Translations under genes and position numbers: made by a program
Notes under the pieces: generated by a model
Told to the model about the DNA's origin: nothing
Databases searched by the model: none
Seen by the model: only the letters and a program-made list of their open reading frames with translations
Origin: Rosenbergiella metrosideri
GTDB lineage: Bacteria > Pseudomonadota > Gammaproteobacteria > Enterobacterales > Enterobacteriaceae
Direction of reading: 5' to 3'
Assembly: GCF_022602565.1 (NCBI RefSeq)
Contig: NZ_JALBCV010000001.1
Location: 410,819-474,818, forward strand
Length of the DNA stretch: 64,000 nucleotides
Shown here: positions 55,807 to 64,000 of the stretch, in pieces
Layout: every line of letters starts with the position of its first letter
Position numbering within the stretch: position 1 is the stretch's first letter

Positions 55807-55910
55807 AACGTTAGGTTACCCATTAAGTTGCCCGATACGCTGTTATCGAGGCCGATTTAGCGTTTTTTTTGCGCTAGGCATTGTCACGCCTGCGCAGTGA
55901 GGAAATTATT

Positions 55911-57890
55911 ATGTCTTATCACACCCGATTATCCCCTCTCATGCTTGCGCTACTGGTGGCTCATAGCCAGCAAGCCGTTGCCGCGTCACCGACCGATCGT
56001 GGCGAAAATCCCTCGACCTTGATTATTAGCGCACCAGTTGTCTCGCCGTTGGAAGTGATCAGCTCACCGAAAACACCGCGCCAACCCCTACCCGCCAGCG
56101 ATGGCGCCGACTATCTCAAAACCATCCCTGGTTTTGCCCAGATCCGTAATGGCGGAACCAATGGTGACCCCGTATTTCGTGGCATGTTTGGCTCGCGCTT
56201 ACGCATGTTGATGAACGACAGTGAGATGTTAGGTGCCTGTGGCAGTCGAATGGATGCCCCCTCCTCCTATCTTTCCCCTGAGAATTTCGATGTGATGACC
56301 TTAACTAAAGGCCCGCAGACCGTACTATGGGGACCAGGCAACTCGGCAGGTACGCTTCGCTTTGATCGACTACCGCCCTCTTTTTCTGCTCCCGGTATTA
56401 AAGGAGAAGCCAGCTTGGTAATGGGCTCGAACCAACGTCAGGATCAGAATGCCGATATCAGTTTAGGCAACTCGCAAGGCTACCTACGCTTAACCGGTAA
56501 CCATGCACAGTCTAACGATTACCAAGATGGAGATGGGCATCGCGTGCCGTCGAAATGGAAAAAATGGAATAGCGATATCGCGATTGGCTGGACCCCCGAT
56601 GACGATACTTTATTAGAGCTTACCGCAGGACAAGGTAATGGTAACGCCCGGTATGCGGGTCGAGGCATGGATGGCTCGCAATTTAAGCGGCAGAGCCTGG
56701 GGCTAACGTTTAAAAAGGAAAATATTAGCGAGACCTTTACCGAACTGACGAGCCATCTGTATTACAACAATGCCGACCATGTTATGGATAACTTCTCACT
56801 ACGCCACCCCATGGCCGGAATGACGATGCCAATGCGGTCAGAAGTTGGCCGTAAAACCCTTGGCGGACGCGTAATGGGGACCTGGCAAGGCGATGCCGCC
56901 GAATTGCGCAGTGGTGTCGATATGCAGCTTAACAGCCATCGGCGTAAATTTTCAGGCGCTTGGCGGGAAGATGCCAGCTTTAGTGATTATGGGGTATTCA
57001 GCGAGCTAAACACCAGGCTGGCACCCGGTGACCACCTGATAAGTGGTGTCAGGGCAGATATCAGTCAAGCCACCGATAAACGCACACAGCATACTGCCCA
57101 TCGCCACCGCGTCCTTCCCGCGGGGTTTTTACGGATCGAGCACCAGCCGGAGCGCTCCCCGGTACTGCTTTATGCAGGTCTAGGCTATACCGAACGCTTC
57201 CCTGATTACTGGGAGCTCTTCTCACCGACCTACGGCCCTGACCGGCAACATACTGCGTTTCACTCGCTCAGACCGGAAAAAACCACGCAATTGGATGTTG
57301 GGGCAAAATACCAAGATAAACGACTCGATGCTTGGCTATCCGCCTATATTGGATGGGTAGATGATTTTATCCTGTTCCGTTATCAGCCAACGCAAAAAAG
57401 GATAAGCCAAGCCGATAATGTCGATGCGCTGATTTTTGGCGGGGAAATGGGGGCCAGCTATCAGCTGTCAGACCACTGGAAAGTGGAGAGTAGCCTAAGC
57501 TATGCCCAAGCCAATAATCGCCAAGCACACCGACCACTGCCGCAAATTCCGCCACTAGAAACACGGATCGGGGCGATTTGGCACAAAGGGAATTGGCAGA
57601 CTACCGGATTAGTCCGCTGGGTCGCCGCCCAACACCGTATTGCTCGAAATGAAGGTAATGTGGTGGGGAAAGATTTCGGGCCAAGTGCCAGCTTCCTGAT
57701 ACTTTCCGCCAACAGTCGTTATCAATTCACCGATACGCTCGCGGTGACACTAGGCATTGATAATCTTCTTAATAAGACCTATAGCGAACACCTGAATTTA
57801 GCGGGCAACGGGAGTTTTGGCTATTCCACCAATACGCCGATTAATGAACCGGGCCGCAGCTATTGGGCGAAGCTAAGCCTGACATTTTAA
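55911..57890 (+). CDS. TonB-dependent copper receptor (OprC/NosA-like)
   Basis: A 659-residue outer membrane receptor. The ATG at 55911 follows GAGGAAATT and starts a signal peptide ending near residue 24. The plug domain has GTNGDPVFRGMFGSRLRML, the region NDSEMLGACGSRMDAPSSY typical of OprC/NosA copper receptors, and LTKGPQTVLWGPGNSAGTL. The C-terminal barrel ends NEPGRSYWAKLSLTF with terminal Phe. It probably takes up copper or delivers it to periplasmic enzymes, and is paired with the upstream DUF2946 gene. Confidence 0.92.
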   Translation: MSYHTRLSPLMLALLVAHSQQAVAASPTDRGENPSTLIISAPVVSPLEVISSPKTPRQPLPASDGADYLKTIPGFAQIRNGGTNGDPVFRGMFGSRLRMLMNDSEMLGACGSRMDAPSSYLSPENFDVMTLTKGPQTVLWGPGNSAGTLRFDRLPPSFSAPGIKGEASLVMGSNQRQDQNADISLGNSQGYLRLTGNHAQSNDYQDGDGHRVPSKWKKWNSDIAIGWTPDDDTLLELTAGQGNGNARYAGRGMDGSQFKRQSLGLTFKKENISETFTELTSHLYYNNADHVMDNFSLRHPMAGMTMPMRSEVGRKTLGGRVMGTWQGDAAELRSGVDMQLNSHRRKFSGAWREDASFSDYGVFSELNTRLAPGDHLISGVRADISQATDKRTQHTAHRHRVLPAGFLRIEHQPERSPVLLYAGLGYTERFPDYWELFSPTYGPDRQHTAFHSLRPEKTTQLDVGAKYQDKRLDAWLSAYIGWVDDFILFRYQPTQKRISQADNVDALIFGGEMGASYQLSDHWKVESSLSYAQANNRQAHRPLPQIPPLETRIGAIWHKGNWQTTGLVRWVAAQHRIARNEGNVVGKDFGPSASFLILSANSRYQFTDTLAVTLGIDNLLNKTYSEHLNLAGNGSFGYSTNTPINEPGRSYWAKLSLTF

Positions 57891-57906
57891 GCAACTGTTC
57901 AGCGAG

Positions 57907-57930
57907 GAGGTTACACCTAGGTGTAGCCTC
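57907..57930 (+). terminator. Terminator after copper receptor gene
   Basis: GAGGTTACACC, loop TA, GGTGTAGCCTC (one mismatch) then TTCTT, beginning 16 nt past the stop. Confidence 0.75.
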
Positions 57931-58059
57931 TTCTTATTCTCGGCACGGCGGGATTAGAGTGCGTCAATTCAGTGCGCGACTGCACCGCCCGCCGTATCAC
58001 TCAATAACCCCCTCGCGAACAAAAATTAAATAACCTCTAAAAAACAATCACCTAAATCC

Positions 58060-58076
58060 TTGGCATAGTTATTGCT
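58060..58076 (+). promoter_or_regulatory. Sigma-54 (-24/-12) promoter for allophanate hydrolase-urea carboxylase operon
   Basis: TTGGCATAGTTATTGCT: GG (58062-58063) and GC (58074-58075) are separated by exactly 10 nt, with TTGGCA and TTGCT as in the consensus. Initiation near 58087 would be 29 nt upstream of the ATG at 58116. A lone NtrC half-site TGCACC occurs about 80 nt upstream. Confidence 0.78.
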
Positions 58077-58115
58077 CCACTCTTTCCCATCTTGTATACC
58101 ACTTGGGATTCAACT

Positions 58116-59912
58116 ATGTCAGCGACCTTCGGCTACACGCTTAAAGATTGGCAACAGCACGCCAAGCACGATTCGCTTCGCTTAAAATCGATATTGACCA
58201 CGCACCTACAAGCCCTCGATCCACAGGATAACGCGTGGATTTATCTTTGCAGTACCGAACAACTGCACGCCCAAATTGATGCCCTATTTTCCCTAGACCC
58301 CGCTTCGCGTGATGCACTGCCGTTATTCGGTGTCCCGTTTGCGGTAAAAGATAATATCGATGTGGCCGGTTGGCCAACAACGGCTGCCTGTCCTGCCGCC
58401 TGCTATATCGCAGAGCAGGATGCGCACGTGGTTGCGCGCTTAAAAGCCGCGGGTGCCATCGTAGTGGGGAAAACCAATCTCGACCAGTTTGCCACCGGCT
58501 TGGTCGGATGCCGTTCTCCTTATGGTGCCGTCTGCAATACCTTTCATCCTGACTATATTAGTGGTGGTTCAAGTTCGGGTTCGGCCTCTGTGCTTGCCCG
58601 CGGATATGTCGCCTTTAGTTTGGGCACTGACACCGCAGGATCAGGACGCGTTCCTGCTGGCTTTAATAATATTGTTGGCCTAAAACCGACCAAAGGCTGG
58701 ATCTCAGCGCGCGGCATCATTCCGGCCTGTCGTTTGAACGACACCCCTTCAATTTTTGCCTTAACGGTTGCGGATGCCTATCTGGTCGCATCCTTAGCCG
58801 CTGGTTATGATGAAAACGAGTCCTATTCACGCCAGCATCCCGCGACAGCCCCAGCCCAGTTTGCCAAGCGTCCACAGTTTGCCATCCCTACTACCCTTAC
58901 CTTCTGCGGTGATCAGCAGGCTGAGGCTGCTTGGCAGCAAGCACTTACCGTGCTCGAAAACAGTGGCGTGACGCTTAAGCCGATCGATTTCGCACCCTTT
59001 CAGCAATTAGCCGAGCAACTTTATGCCGGCCCGTGGGTCGCCGAGCGAACCGCCGCAGTGGGTGCGCTGCTGGACCAACCTGAACATATGGACCCCACTG
59101 TTTATCAAGTGATTCGCCAAGGAAAAGCATTCAGTGCGGTAGACGCCTATCAAGCGGAGTATCTGCGTGCCGAGTTAAGTCGTAGGATCCAATACAGCCT
59201 CGCAGACGTCGATGCCCTGCTGGTCCCGACAACGCCGACAATTCATACCCTCACTGCGCTGGCAGACGATCCCGTTAGGTTAAACTCGCAGTTAGGTATC
59301 TATACAAATTTTACCAATCTGGCCGATTTAAGCGCCTTAGCGCTGCCAGCACCGTTTCGGTCGGATGGCCTGCCTGCAGGGATTACCCTATTGGCCCCCG
59401 CGTGGCACGATCGCGCCCTCGCCGAATTTGGTTGCCGTTGGCAGTCTTTGCTCCGGCTTCCCTTAGGTGCTACCGGGCGTGAGCTTACCGGCACACCACT
59501 GAGATTACCCCCCTCACCTACGCATGTTCGCGTGGCGGTCGTCGGTGCCCACCTGACCGGTATGCCACTCAATTTTCAGCTGACTACCCGTAACGCGGTA
59601 CTGATCGAAGAGACGCGTACTGCTGACAACTATCGTCTATTCGCCTTACTTGATGGGCCGATCAAGAAACCCGGTTTATTACGTGATGAACAGGGGCAAG
59701 CGATTACTGTTGAACTATGGGATATCCCGCTCGCCCGTTTTGGGGAGTTTGTCGCTGAAATTCCCGCGCCTCTGGGGATCGGTAGCCTGACCTTAACCGA
59801 CGGTCGAACCGTCAAAGGATTTATCTGCGAACCTGCAGTGCTTAAAAACGCCTTGGAGATCACTGCATTCGGTGGCTGGCGTAATTGGCTCACTGCTCAG
59901 GAGGAACACTAA
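58116..59912 (+). CDS. atzF: Allophanate hydrolase
   Basis: Cleaves allophanate to ammonia and CO2, the second step of the ATP-dependent urea pathway. From the ATG at 58116 (MSATFGYTLKDWQQ) it has 598 residues. The amidase-signature triad is Lys78 (FAVKDN), Ser152 (SGGSSSGSAS) and Ser176 (GTDTAGSGR), spaced as in AtzF. The C-terminal third (about 460-598) is the second AtzF domain. It is one base upstream of the urea carboxylase gene and preceded by a sigma-54 promoter. Confidence 0.95.
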   Translation: MSATFGYTLKDWQQHAKHDSLRLKSILTTHLQALDPQDNAWIYLCSTEQLHAQIDALFSLDPASRDALPLFGVPFAVKDNIDVAGWPTTAACPAACYIAEQDAHVVARLKAAGAIVVGKTNLDQFATGLVGCRSPYGAVCNTFHPDYISGGSSSGSASVLARGYVAFSLGTDTAGSGRVPAGFNNIVGLKPTKGWISARGIIPACRLNDTPSIFALTVADAYLVASLAAGYDENESYSRQHPATAPAQFAKRPQFAIPTTLTFCGDQQAEAAWQQALTVLENSGVTLKPIDFAPFQQLAEQLYAGPWVAERTAAVGALLDQPEHMDPTVYQVIRQGKAFSAVDAYQAEYLRAELSRRIQYSLADVDALLVPTTPTIHTLTALADDPVRLNSQLGIYTNFTNLADLSALALPAPFRSDGLPAGITLLAPAWHDRALAEFGCRWQSLLRLPLGATGRELTGTPLRLPPSPTHVRVAVVGAHLTGMPLNFQLTTRNAVLIEETRTADNYRLFALLDGPIKKPGLLRDEQGQAITVELWDIPLARFGEFVAEIPAPLGIGSLTLTDGRTVKGFICEPAVLKNALEITAFGGWRNWLTAQEEH

Positions 59913-59913
59913 T

Positions 59914-62900
59914 ATGTTTACCACTGTACTGATTGCTAATCGGGGTGAGATTGCTTGCCGCGCAATAAAGACCTTTAAACGCTTAGGGATCACCAGCGTT
60001 GCCGTCTATTCCGATGCCGACCGCAATGCGCGCCATGTGAAAGAAGCAGATATTGCTATCGCGCTGGGGGGAGATAAAGCTAGCGAGAGCTATTTACGCA
60101 GCGATAAAATAGTGGCTGCGGCTAAACAGAGCGGTGCACAAGCGATTTGGCCCGGTTACGGCTTTCTATCTGAAAGTGTCGCGTTTTCGACTGCCTGTGA
60201 AGAACAAGGCATCGTCTTTATTGGCCCCACTGCACAACAGATTGCAGAATTTGGTTTAAAGCATCGAGCCCGAGAATTAGCGGCGGAAGCCGGGGTACCG
60301 ATGACACCAGGTACCGCGCTGCTCACCTCGTTAGAAGAAGCGCTTATCGCTGCCGAGGCTATCGGCTACCCCATCATGTTGAAAAGCACAGCGGGAGGGG
60401 GCGGCATTGGGCTGACACGCTGTGAAGATGCCACCGCGTTGCGGGAAGCATGGGAAAGTGTGCGCCGCCTCGGCGAACAATTTTTTAGTGATGCCGGGGT
60501 TTTTCTTGAACGCTATATCGATCACGCACGCCATATCGAGGTGCAGATTTTTGGCGACGGTAACGGGAAGGTTATCGCCCTAGGCGAACGTGATTGCTCG
60601 TTACAACGTCGTAACCAGAAAGTGGTTGAAGAGACGCCTGCACCGCATCTACCCCCTGCCCTTCGCGAGGCATTACTTGCTTCGGCGATTCGCCTTGGTG
60701 AGCGTGTCAACTACCGCAGTGCGGGCACAGTGGAATATATTTATGATCCCCTGCAACAGGCTTTCTATTTCTTGGAAGTCAATACGCGACTGCAAGTGGA
60801 GCATCCCATTACTGAAGCGGTGACGGGCGTCGACTTGGTCGAATGTATGCTACGTGTCGCAGCAGGCGATTCTCTTGACTGGCAACGGCTCCAACAGCCA
60901 CCACAGGGAGCAGCCATTGAAGTGCGCCTCTACGCTGAAGATCCGTTAAAGAATTTCCAGCCAAGTCCAGGGACATTGACCGCCGTGCACTTTCCGACAG
61001 ACGTACGGATAGACAGTGGTATCGAACAAGGCAGTGAGGTATCAGCTTTTTACGATCCGATGATCGCCAAATTAATCGTTAAGGCAGAGAATCGTGAAGC
61101 CGCCCTTGAGGCATTACAGCAAGCCTTAGCGACTACCCAGTTACACGGCATTACCACCAATCTGGATTACTTACGCCAAGTGATCGCCACGCAAGTCTTT
61201 CGCGAAGGGAAGGTGTCAACACGCTTCCTCGACAGTTTTACCCCGTTCGCGCAAGTTGTTGAGGTGCTACAGCCTGGCACGTTTAGCAGTGTACAAGACT
61301 ACCCCGGGCGCTTAGGGTATTGGCATATTGGTGTACCGCCCTCTGGCCCGATGGATGATTATGCTTTCCGCTTGGCCAACCGAATCGTCGGTAACCATCC
61401 TGATGCAGCAGGATTAGAGTTTACGTTACAGGGCCCAACGCTGCGCTTTCATTGCGACACCCTGATCAGCCTGACTGGCGCGCAATGCCCTGCACAGCTT
61501 GATGACCAACCCATTGATTACTGGCAACCGATCGCCGTCAAAGCGGGTCAAACGCTGACTTTAGGCCGAGCACAACAAGGATGTCGTACCTACCTTGCCA
61601 TACGTAATGGGTTCGATGTCCCTGAGTATTTAGGTAGCCGTTCTACGTTCGTGCTGGGGCAGTTTGGCGGCCATGCAGGCCGTACCCTGCGCGTGGCAGA
61701 CATGCTAGCCATCTCACAACCCTCGCTTGCTGCTTGCACCACCCCAGCACCGATCAGCGAGCCTATCGGCCTAGATCCGGAAATGATTCCCCAGTACAGC
61801 ACCACTTGGGAGATTGGCGTTTTGTATGGGCCCCATGGCGCACCCGATTTTTTCACTACCGAGAGTATTGAACGTTTTTTTGCCAGTGAGTGGCAGGTTC
61901 ATTACAACTCTAATCGTCTCGGCGTCAGGTTAACCGGACCAGCCCCGGACTGGAGTCGCCCCGATGGTGGCGAGGCCGGGTTACATCCGTCGAATGTGCA
62001 TGATTGCGAATATGCCGTTGGCGCGATCAACTTTACCGGCGATTTTCCGGTGATTCTCACCCATGACGGCCCAAGCCTTGGGGGATTCGTCTGTCCGGTC
62101 ACCATTGCCCGCGCTGAATTATGGAAAGTGGGTCAGTTAAAACCGGGCGACAGTATTCGCTTTTACCCAATCACTCATCAAGACGCCGTCGAACGTGAGC
62201 AGGCGCAACAGGCGGCAATTGCCGATTTAATCCCCCCTTGCGTGCCTTCGCTCCCCGTGCCCTCGCTGACTGAAACGGCGCTAGGGTCGGCGACCTTATT
62301 GGCAAGGCGTGCAGCGACATCATTAACACCCGATGTCTATTATCGACAGGCGGGGGATCACTACATCTTGATCGAATATGGCGATAATATTCTCGATCTT
62401 GCTTTACGTTTACGAGTCCATCTCCTGATGGAAGCCCTAAATGATGCCGCGATTGACGGTATTGCAGAGCTTTCTCCCGGTGTGCGTTCATTGCAAATTC
62501 GCTACGACAGTTTACGCCTTACCCAACAAGCGTTAATGGCCCGACTCCTCGAGATCGAGGATCAGCTTGGCGACGTGAGTCAGTTAAAAGTCCCATCACG
62601 GATCATCTGGTTACCGATGGCGTTTGAGGATAGCGCCACCCTTGGTGCCGTTGAACGGTACAAAGAAACTGTTTGTAGCCAAGCGCCTTGGCTGCCGAAC
62701 AACGTTGATTTTATCCAACGCATTAATGGGTTAGAAAATCGCGAGGCCGTCCGCGACACCCTATTTTCTGCCAGCTATCTGATATTAGGATTGGGTGATG
62801 TTTACCTTGGTGCACCCTGTGCCGTACCGCTCGATCCTCGACACCGCCTACTTAGCTCTAAGTATAATCCTGCTCGCACCTTCACCGCCGAAGGCACAGT

Positions 62901-63549
62901 GGGGATTGGTGGAATGTATATGTGTATCTACGGGATGGATTCGCCGGGCGGATACCAATTAGTGGGGAGAACGTTACCGATCTGGAATAAGTTTCTTAAA
63001 AACAGTCAATTTAGTGATGAGCAGCCTTGGTTACTGCACTTCTTCGATCAAGTGCGCTTTTATCCGGTCACTGAAGCCGTGTTAACCGCCGAGCGAGAAG
63101 CATTTAGTGAAGGACGCGGCACGATCCGTATCGAGGAAAGTGTGTTCGATTTTGCAGAGTACCAACAGTTTCTTCACGACAACGCCTCATCAATCAGTGC
63201 ATTCCGCGCTCGCCAACAGCAGGCATTCTCACAAGAGGTCAGCCTGTGGGCGGCGCAAGAACTGCCAACCCCCTTAGCACAACCGCTCGATCATGAGGAG
63301 TCGTCAGCCTCAACTGATACACCGCTGTGCGCTGAGTTGAGTGGTAATGTTTGGAAGGTGCTGGTCAATGTCGGGGATAACGTCGAGGTGGGTCAGCCAC
63401 TCATTATCGTTGAAGCAATGAAAATGGAGTTATCGATCACCGCTACGTTCGCCGGTACCATTACGCAAATTGCTGCGCAACCGGGACAGCAAGTGACCCC
63501 AGGGCAAGTGTTATTGCGGCTCGCTGAGGAGGGTATGGCGCATGCATAA
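59914..63549 (+). CDS. uca: Urea carboxylase
   Basis: Biotin enzyme that carboxylates urea to allophanate using ATP. From the ATG at 59914 (MFTTVLIANRGEIACRA), after AGGAGGAAC, it has 1,211 residues, the family length. It holds a biotin carboxylase domain (about 1-450, with the glycine-rich loop STAGGGGIGLT), the KipI/KipA-like carboxyltransferase (about 465-1000) and a C-terminal biotinyl domain with Lys1170 in VEAMKMEL. It overlaps the GntR gene by 8 nt. No urea-carboxylase-associated genes or urea ABC transporter are next to it. Confidence 0.96.
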   Translation: MFTTVLIANRGEIACRAIKTFKRLGITSVAVYSDADRNARHVKEADIAIALGGDKASESYLRSDKIVAAAKQSGAQAIWPGYGFLSESVAFSTACEEQGIVFIGPTAQQIAEFGLKHRARELAAEAGVPMTPGTALLTSLEEALIAAEAIGYPIMLKSTAGGGGIGLTRCEDATALREAWESVRRLGEQFFSDAGVFLERYIDHARHIEVQIFGDGNGKVIALGERDCSLQRRNQKVVEETPAPHLPPALREALLASAIRLGERVNYRSAGTVEYIYDPLQQAFYFLEVNTRLQVEHPITEAVTGVDLVECMLRVAAGDSLDWQRLQQPPQGAAIEVRLYAEDPLKNFQPSPGTLTAVHFPTDVRIDSGIEQGSEVSAFYDPMIAKLIVKAENREAALEALQQALATTQLHGITTNLDYLRQVIATQVFREGKVSTRFLDSFTPFAQVVEVLQPGTFSSVQDYPGRLGYWHIGVPPSGPMDDYAFRLANRIVGNHPDAAGLEFTLQGPTLRFHCDTLISLTGAQCPAQLDDQPIDYWQPIAVKAGQTLTLGRAQQGCRTYLAIRNGFDVPEYLGSRSTFVLGQFGGHAGRTLRVADMLAISQPSLAACTTPAPISEPIGLDPEMIPQYSTTWEIGVLYGPHGAPDFFTTESIERFFASEWQVHYNSNRLGVRLTGPAPDWSRPDGGEAGLHPSNVHDCEYAVGAINFTGDFPVILTHDGPSLGGFVCPVTIARAELWKVGQLKPGDSIRFYPITHQDAVEREQAQQAAIADLIPPCVPSLPVPSLTETALGSATLLARRAATSLTPDVYYRQAGDHYILIEYGDNILDLALRLRVHLLMEALNDAAIDGIAELSPGVRSLQIRYDSLRLTQQALMARLLEIEDQLGDVSQLKVPSRIIWLPMAFEDSATLGAVERYKETVCSQAPWLPNNVDFIQRINGLENREAVRDTLFSASYLILGLGDVYLGAPCAVPLDPRHRLLSSKYNPARTFTAEGTVGIGGMYMCIYGMDSPGGYQLVGRTLPIWNKFLKNSQFSDEQPWLLHFFDQVRFYPVTEAVLTAEREAFSEGRGTIRIEESVFDFAEYQQFLHDNASSISAFRARQQQAFSQEVSLWAAQELPTPLAQPLDHEESSASTDTPLCAELSGNVWKVLVNVGDNVEVGQPLIIVEAMKMELSITATFAGTITQIAAQPGQQVTPGQVLLRLAEEGMAHA

Positions 63550-64000
63550 CGCTCCCCCTACCGCTGGACGTGAAGCCCTAGCGGCGAAAGTCTATCAGGC
63601 GGTTAAACAGGCAATCTTCGATTTTCAGCTTTTACCCGGTGAACGTTTTAGTGAAAACGAACTTGCGCAACAATTAGAGGTTAGCCGTACTCCCGTACGG
63701 CAGGCCTTGTTTAATTTGGAACGGGAAGGTTATGTAGAAGTTATGTTTCGCAGCGGTTGGCAGGTAAAGGCCTTCGACTTTGACTATTTTGAGGAGCTTT
63801 ACGACTTACGGATTGTGCTGGAATGTGAAGCTGTGCGCCGCTTATGCGCGATGTCTTCTGCGGACTGCCACACAGCCTTGGCCGCAGAGCAACAGTTTTG
63901 GGCTGAGAGCCAGCCCCTCACCCAAGGAAAACCAGTAGCATTAGCAGATGAAGCCTTTCACCGTGCCTTAGTCGCCGCGACGGCCAACCGACAATTTCTG
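63542..64000 (+). CDS. GntR-family transcriptional regulator (FadR/FCD type), 3'-truncated
   Basis: The frame opens with ATG at 63542, overlapping the urea carboxylase stop by 8 nt, and runs off the window after 153 codons. The winged helix domain (residues ~12-78) has LLPGERFSENELAQQLEVSR and TPVRQALFNLEREGYVEV, classic GntR. The following part begins an all-helical effector domain (YDLRIVLECEAVRR, HRALVAATANRQFL), as in FCD-type members. It is likely the local regulator of the operon. Confidence 0.9.
   Translation, partial: MHNAPPTAGREALAAKVYQAVKQAIFDFQLLPGERFSENELAQQLEVSRTPVRQALFNLEREGYVEVMFRSGWQVKAFDFDYFEELYDLRIVLECEAVRRLCAMSSADCHTALAAEQQFWAESQPLTQGKPVALADEAFHRALVAATANRQFL

Noticed and set aside
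55863-55870. T8 run before the copper receptor as a phase-variation switch
   Set aside because: It lies in the untranslated leader within a TAGCG/CGCTA hairpin context; no evidence that its length affects the start.
57980-57986. TGCACC as an NtrC enhancer of the urea carboxylase operon
   Set aside because: The second half-site GTGCA is missing at 7-nt spacing; at most a weak half-site.
1-64000. CRISPR array, tRNA, rRNA, insertion sequence or prophage
   Set aside because: I saw no regularly spaced repeats, no clover-leaf gene, no transposase or integrase motif and no target duplications in the window.

Overview
The window is chromosomal DNA of a motile, flagellated gamma-proteobacterium of the order Enterobacterales. 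Base composition is moderate, roughly half GC by eye. Gene order from fabD to opgC follows the E. coli chromosome (yceD-rpmF-plsX-fabH-fabD, maf, rluC, rne, the flg cluster, murJ, rimJ, grxB, yceB, pyrC, bssS, solA, trhO, msyB, yceK, opgHG, opgC), but several E. coli neighbours are absent and the second half is accessory. A three-subunit FAD sugar dehydrogenase of the acetic-acid-bacterium type and the compact backbone point to a plant- or insect-associated Erwiniaceae-like lineage (Tatumella, Pantoea or a relative). The genus is inference only.

Layout. (1) 1-8.5 kb: lipid synthesis and ribosome operon (yceD-rpmF-plsX-fabH-fabD, minus strand; fabD runs off the left edge), then maf/yceF, rluC and RNase E with a long 5' leader. 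(2) 8.5-19.9 kb: the flagellar hook-basal body cluster, flgBCDEFGHIJ and flgKL on the minus strand and flgA and flgMN on the plus strand. Sigma-28-like promoters sit before flgM and flgK. (3) 19.9-35.7 kb: murJ, rimJ, grxB, yceB, pyrC, bssS, solA, a Tat-exported phosphoesterase inserted in the backbone, trhO, msyB, yceK, and the osmoregulated periplasmic glucan genes opgG-opgH and opgC. (4) 35.7-41 kb: a SulP anion transporter, then the dehydrogenase small subunit, GMC flavoprotein and triheme cytochrome c behind a promoter with a perfect CRP half-site arrangement. (5) 41-49.9 kb: MFS efflux protein, 2OG-Fe(II) oxygenase, an NCS1 hydantoin/allantoin-type permease divergent from a hydantoin racemase, a broken VOC gene, a DinB-family protein, a FUSC exporter and a badly decayed iron-type alcohol dehydrogenase. 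(6) 49.9-57.9 kb: HlyD plus two ABC-2 permeases with no ATPase gene, a small protein, a periplasmic serine hydrolase with a LysO-type exporter, and a copper-type TonB receptor with a DUF2946 protein. (7) 58-64 kb: allophanate hydrolase, urea carboxylase and the start of a GntR regulator.

How they work together. The clearest logic in the accessory half is nitrogen scavenging. The NCS1 permease and the allophanate hydrolase-urea carboxylase operon, 14 kb apart, each have a -24/-12 (sigma-54) promoter with exact GG-N10-GC spacing. A 17-bp NtrC-type palindrome lies upstream of the permease. This suggests one NtrC-controlled regulon for import of a hydantoin-like ring compound, racemisation, and ATP-dependent urea breakdown, although the ring-opening enzymes are not in the window. 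The dehydrogenase cassette would oxidise a sugar or sugar acid at the periplasmic face and feed electrons to quinone, probably under carbon-source control. No tRNA, rRNA, CRISPR array, insertion sequence or prophage was recognised.
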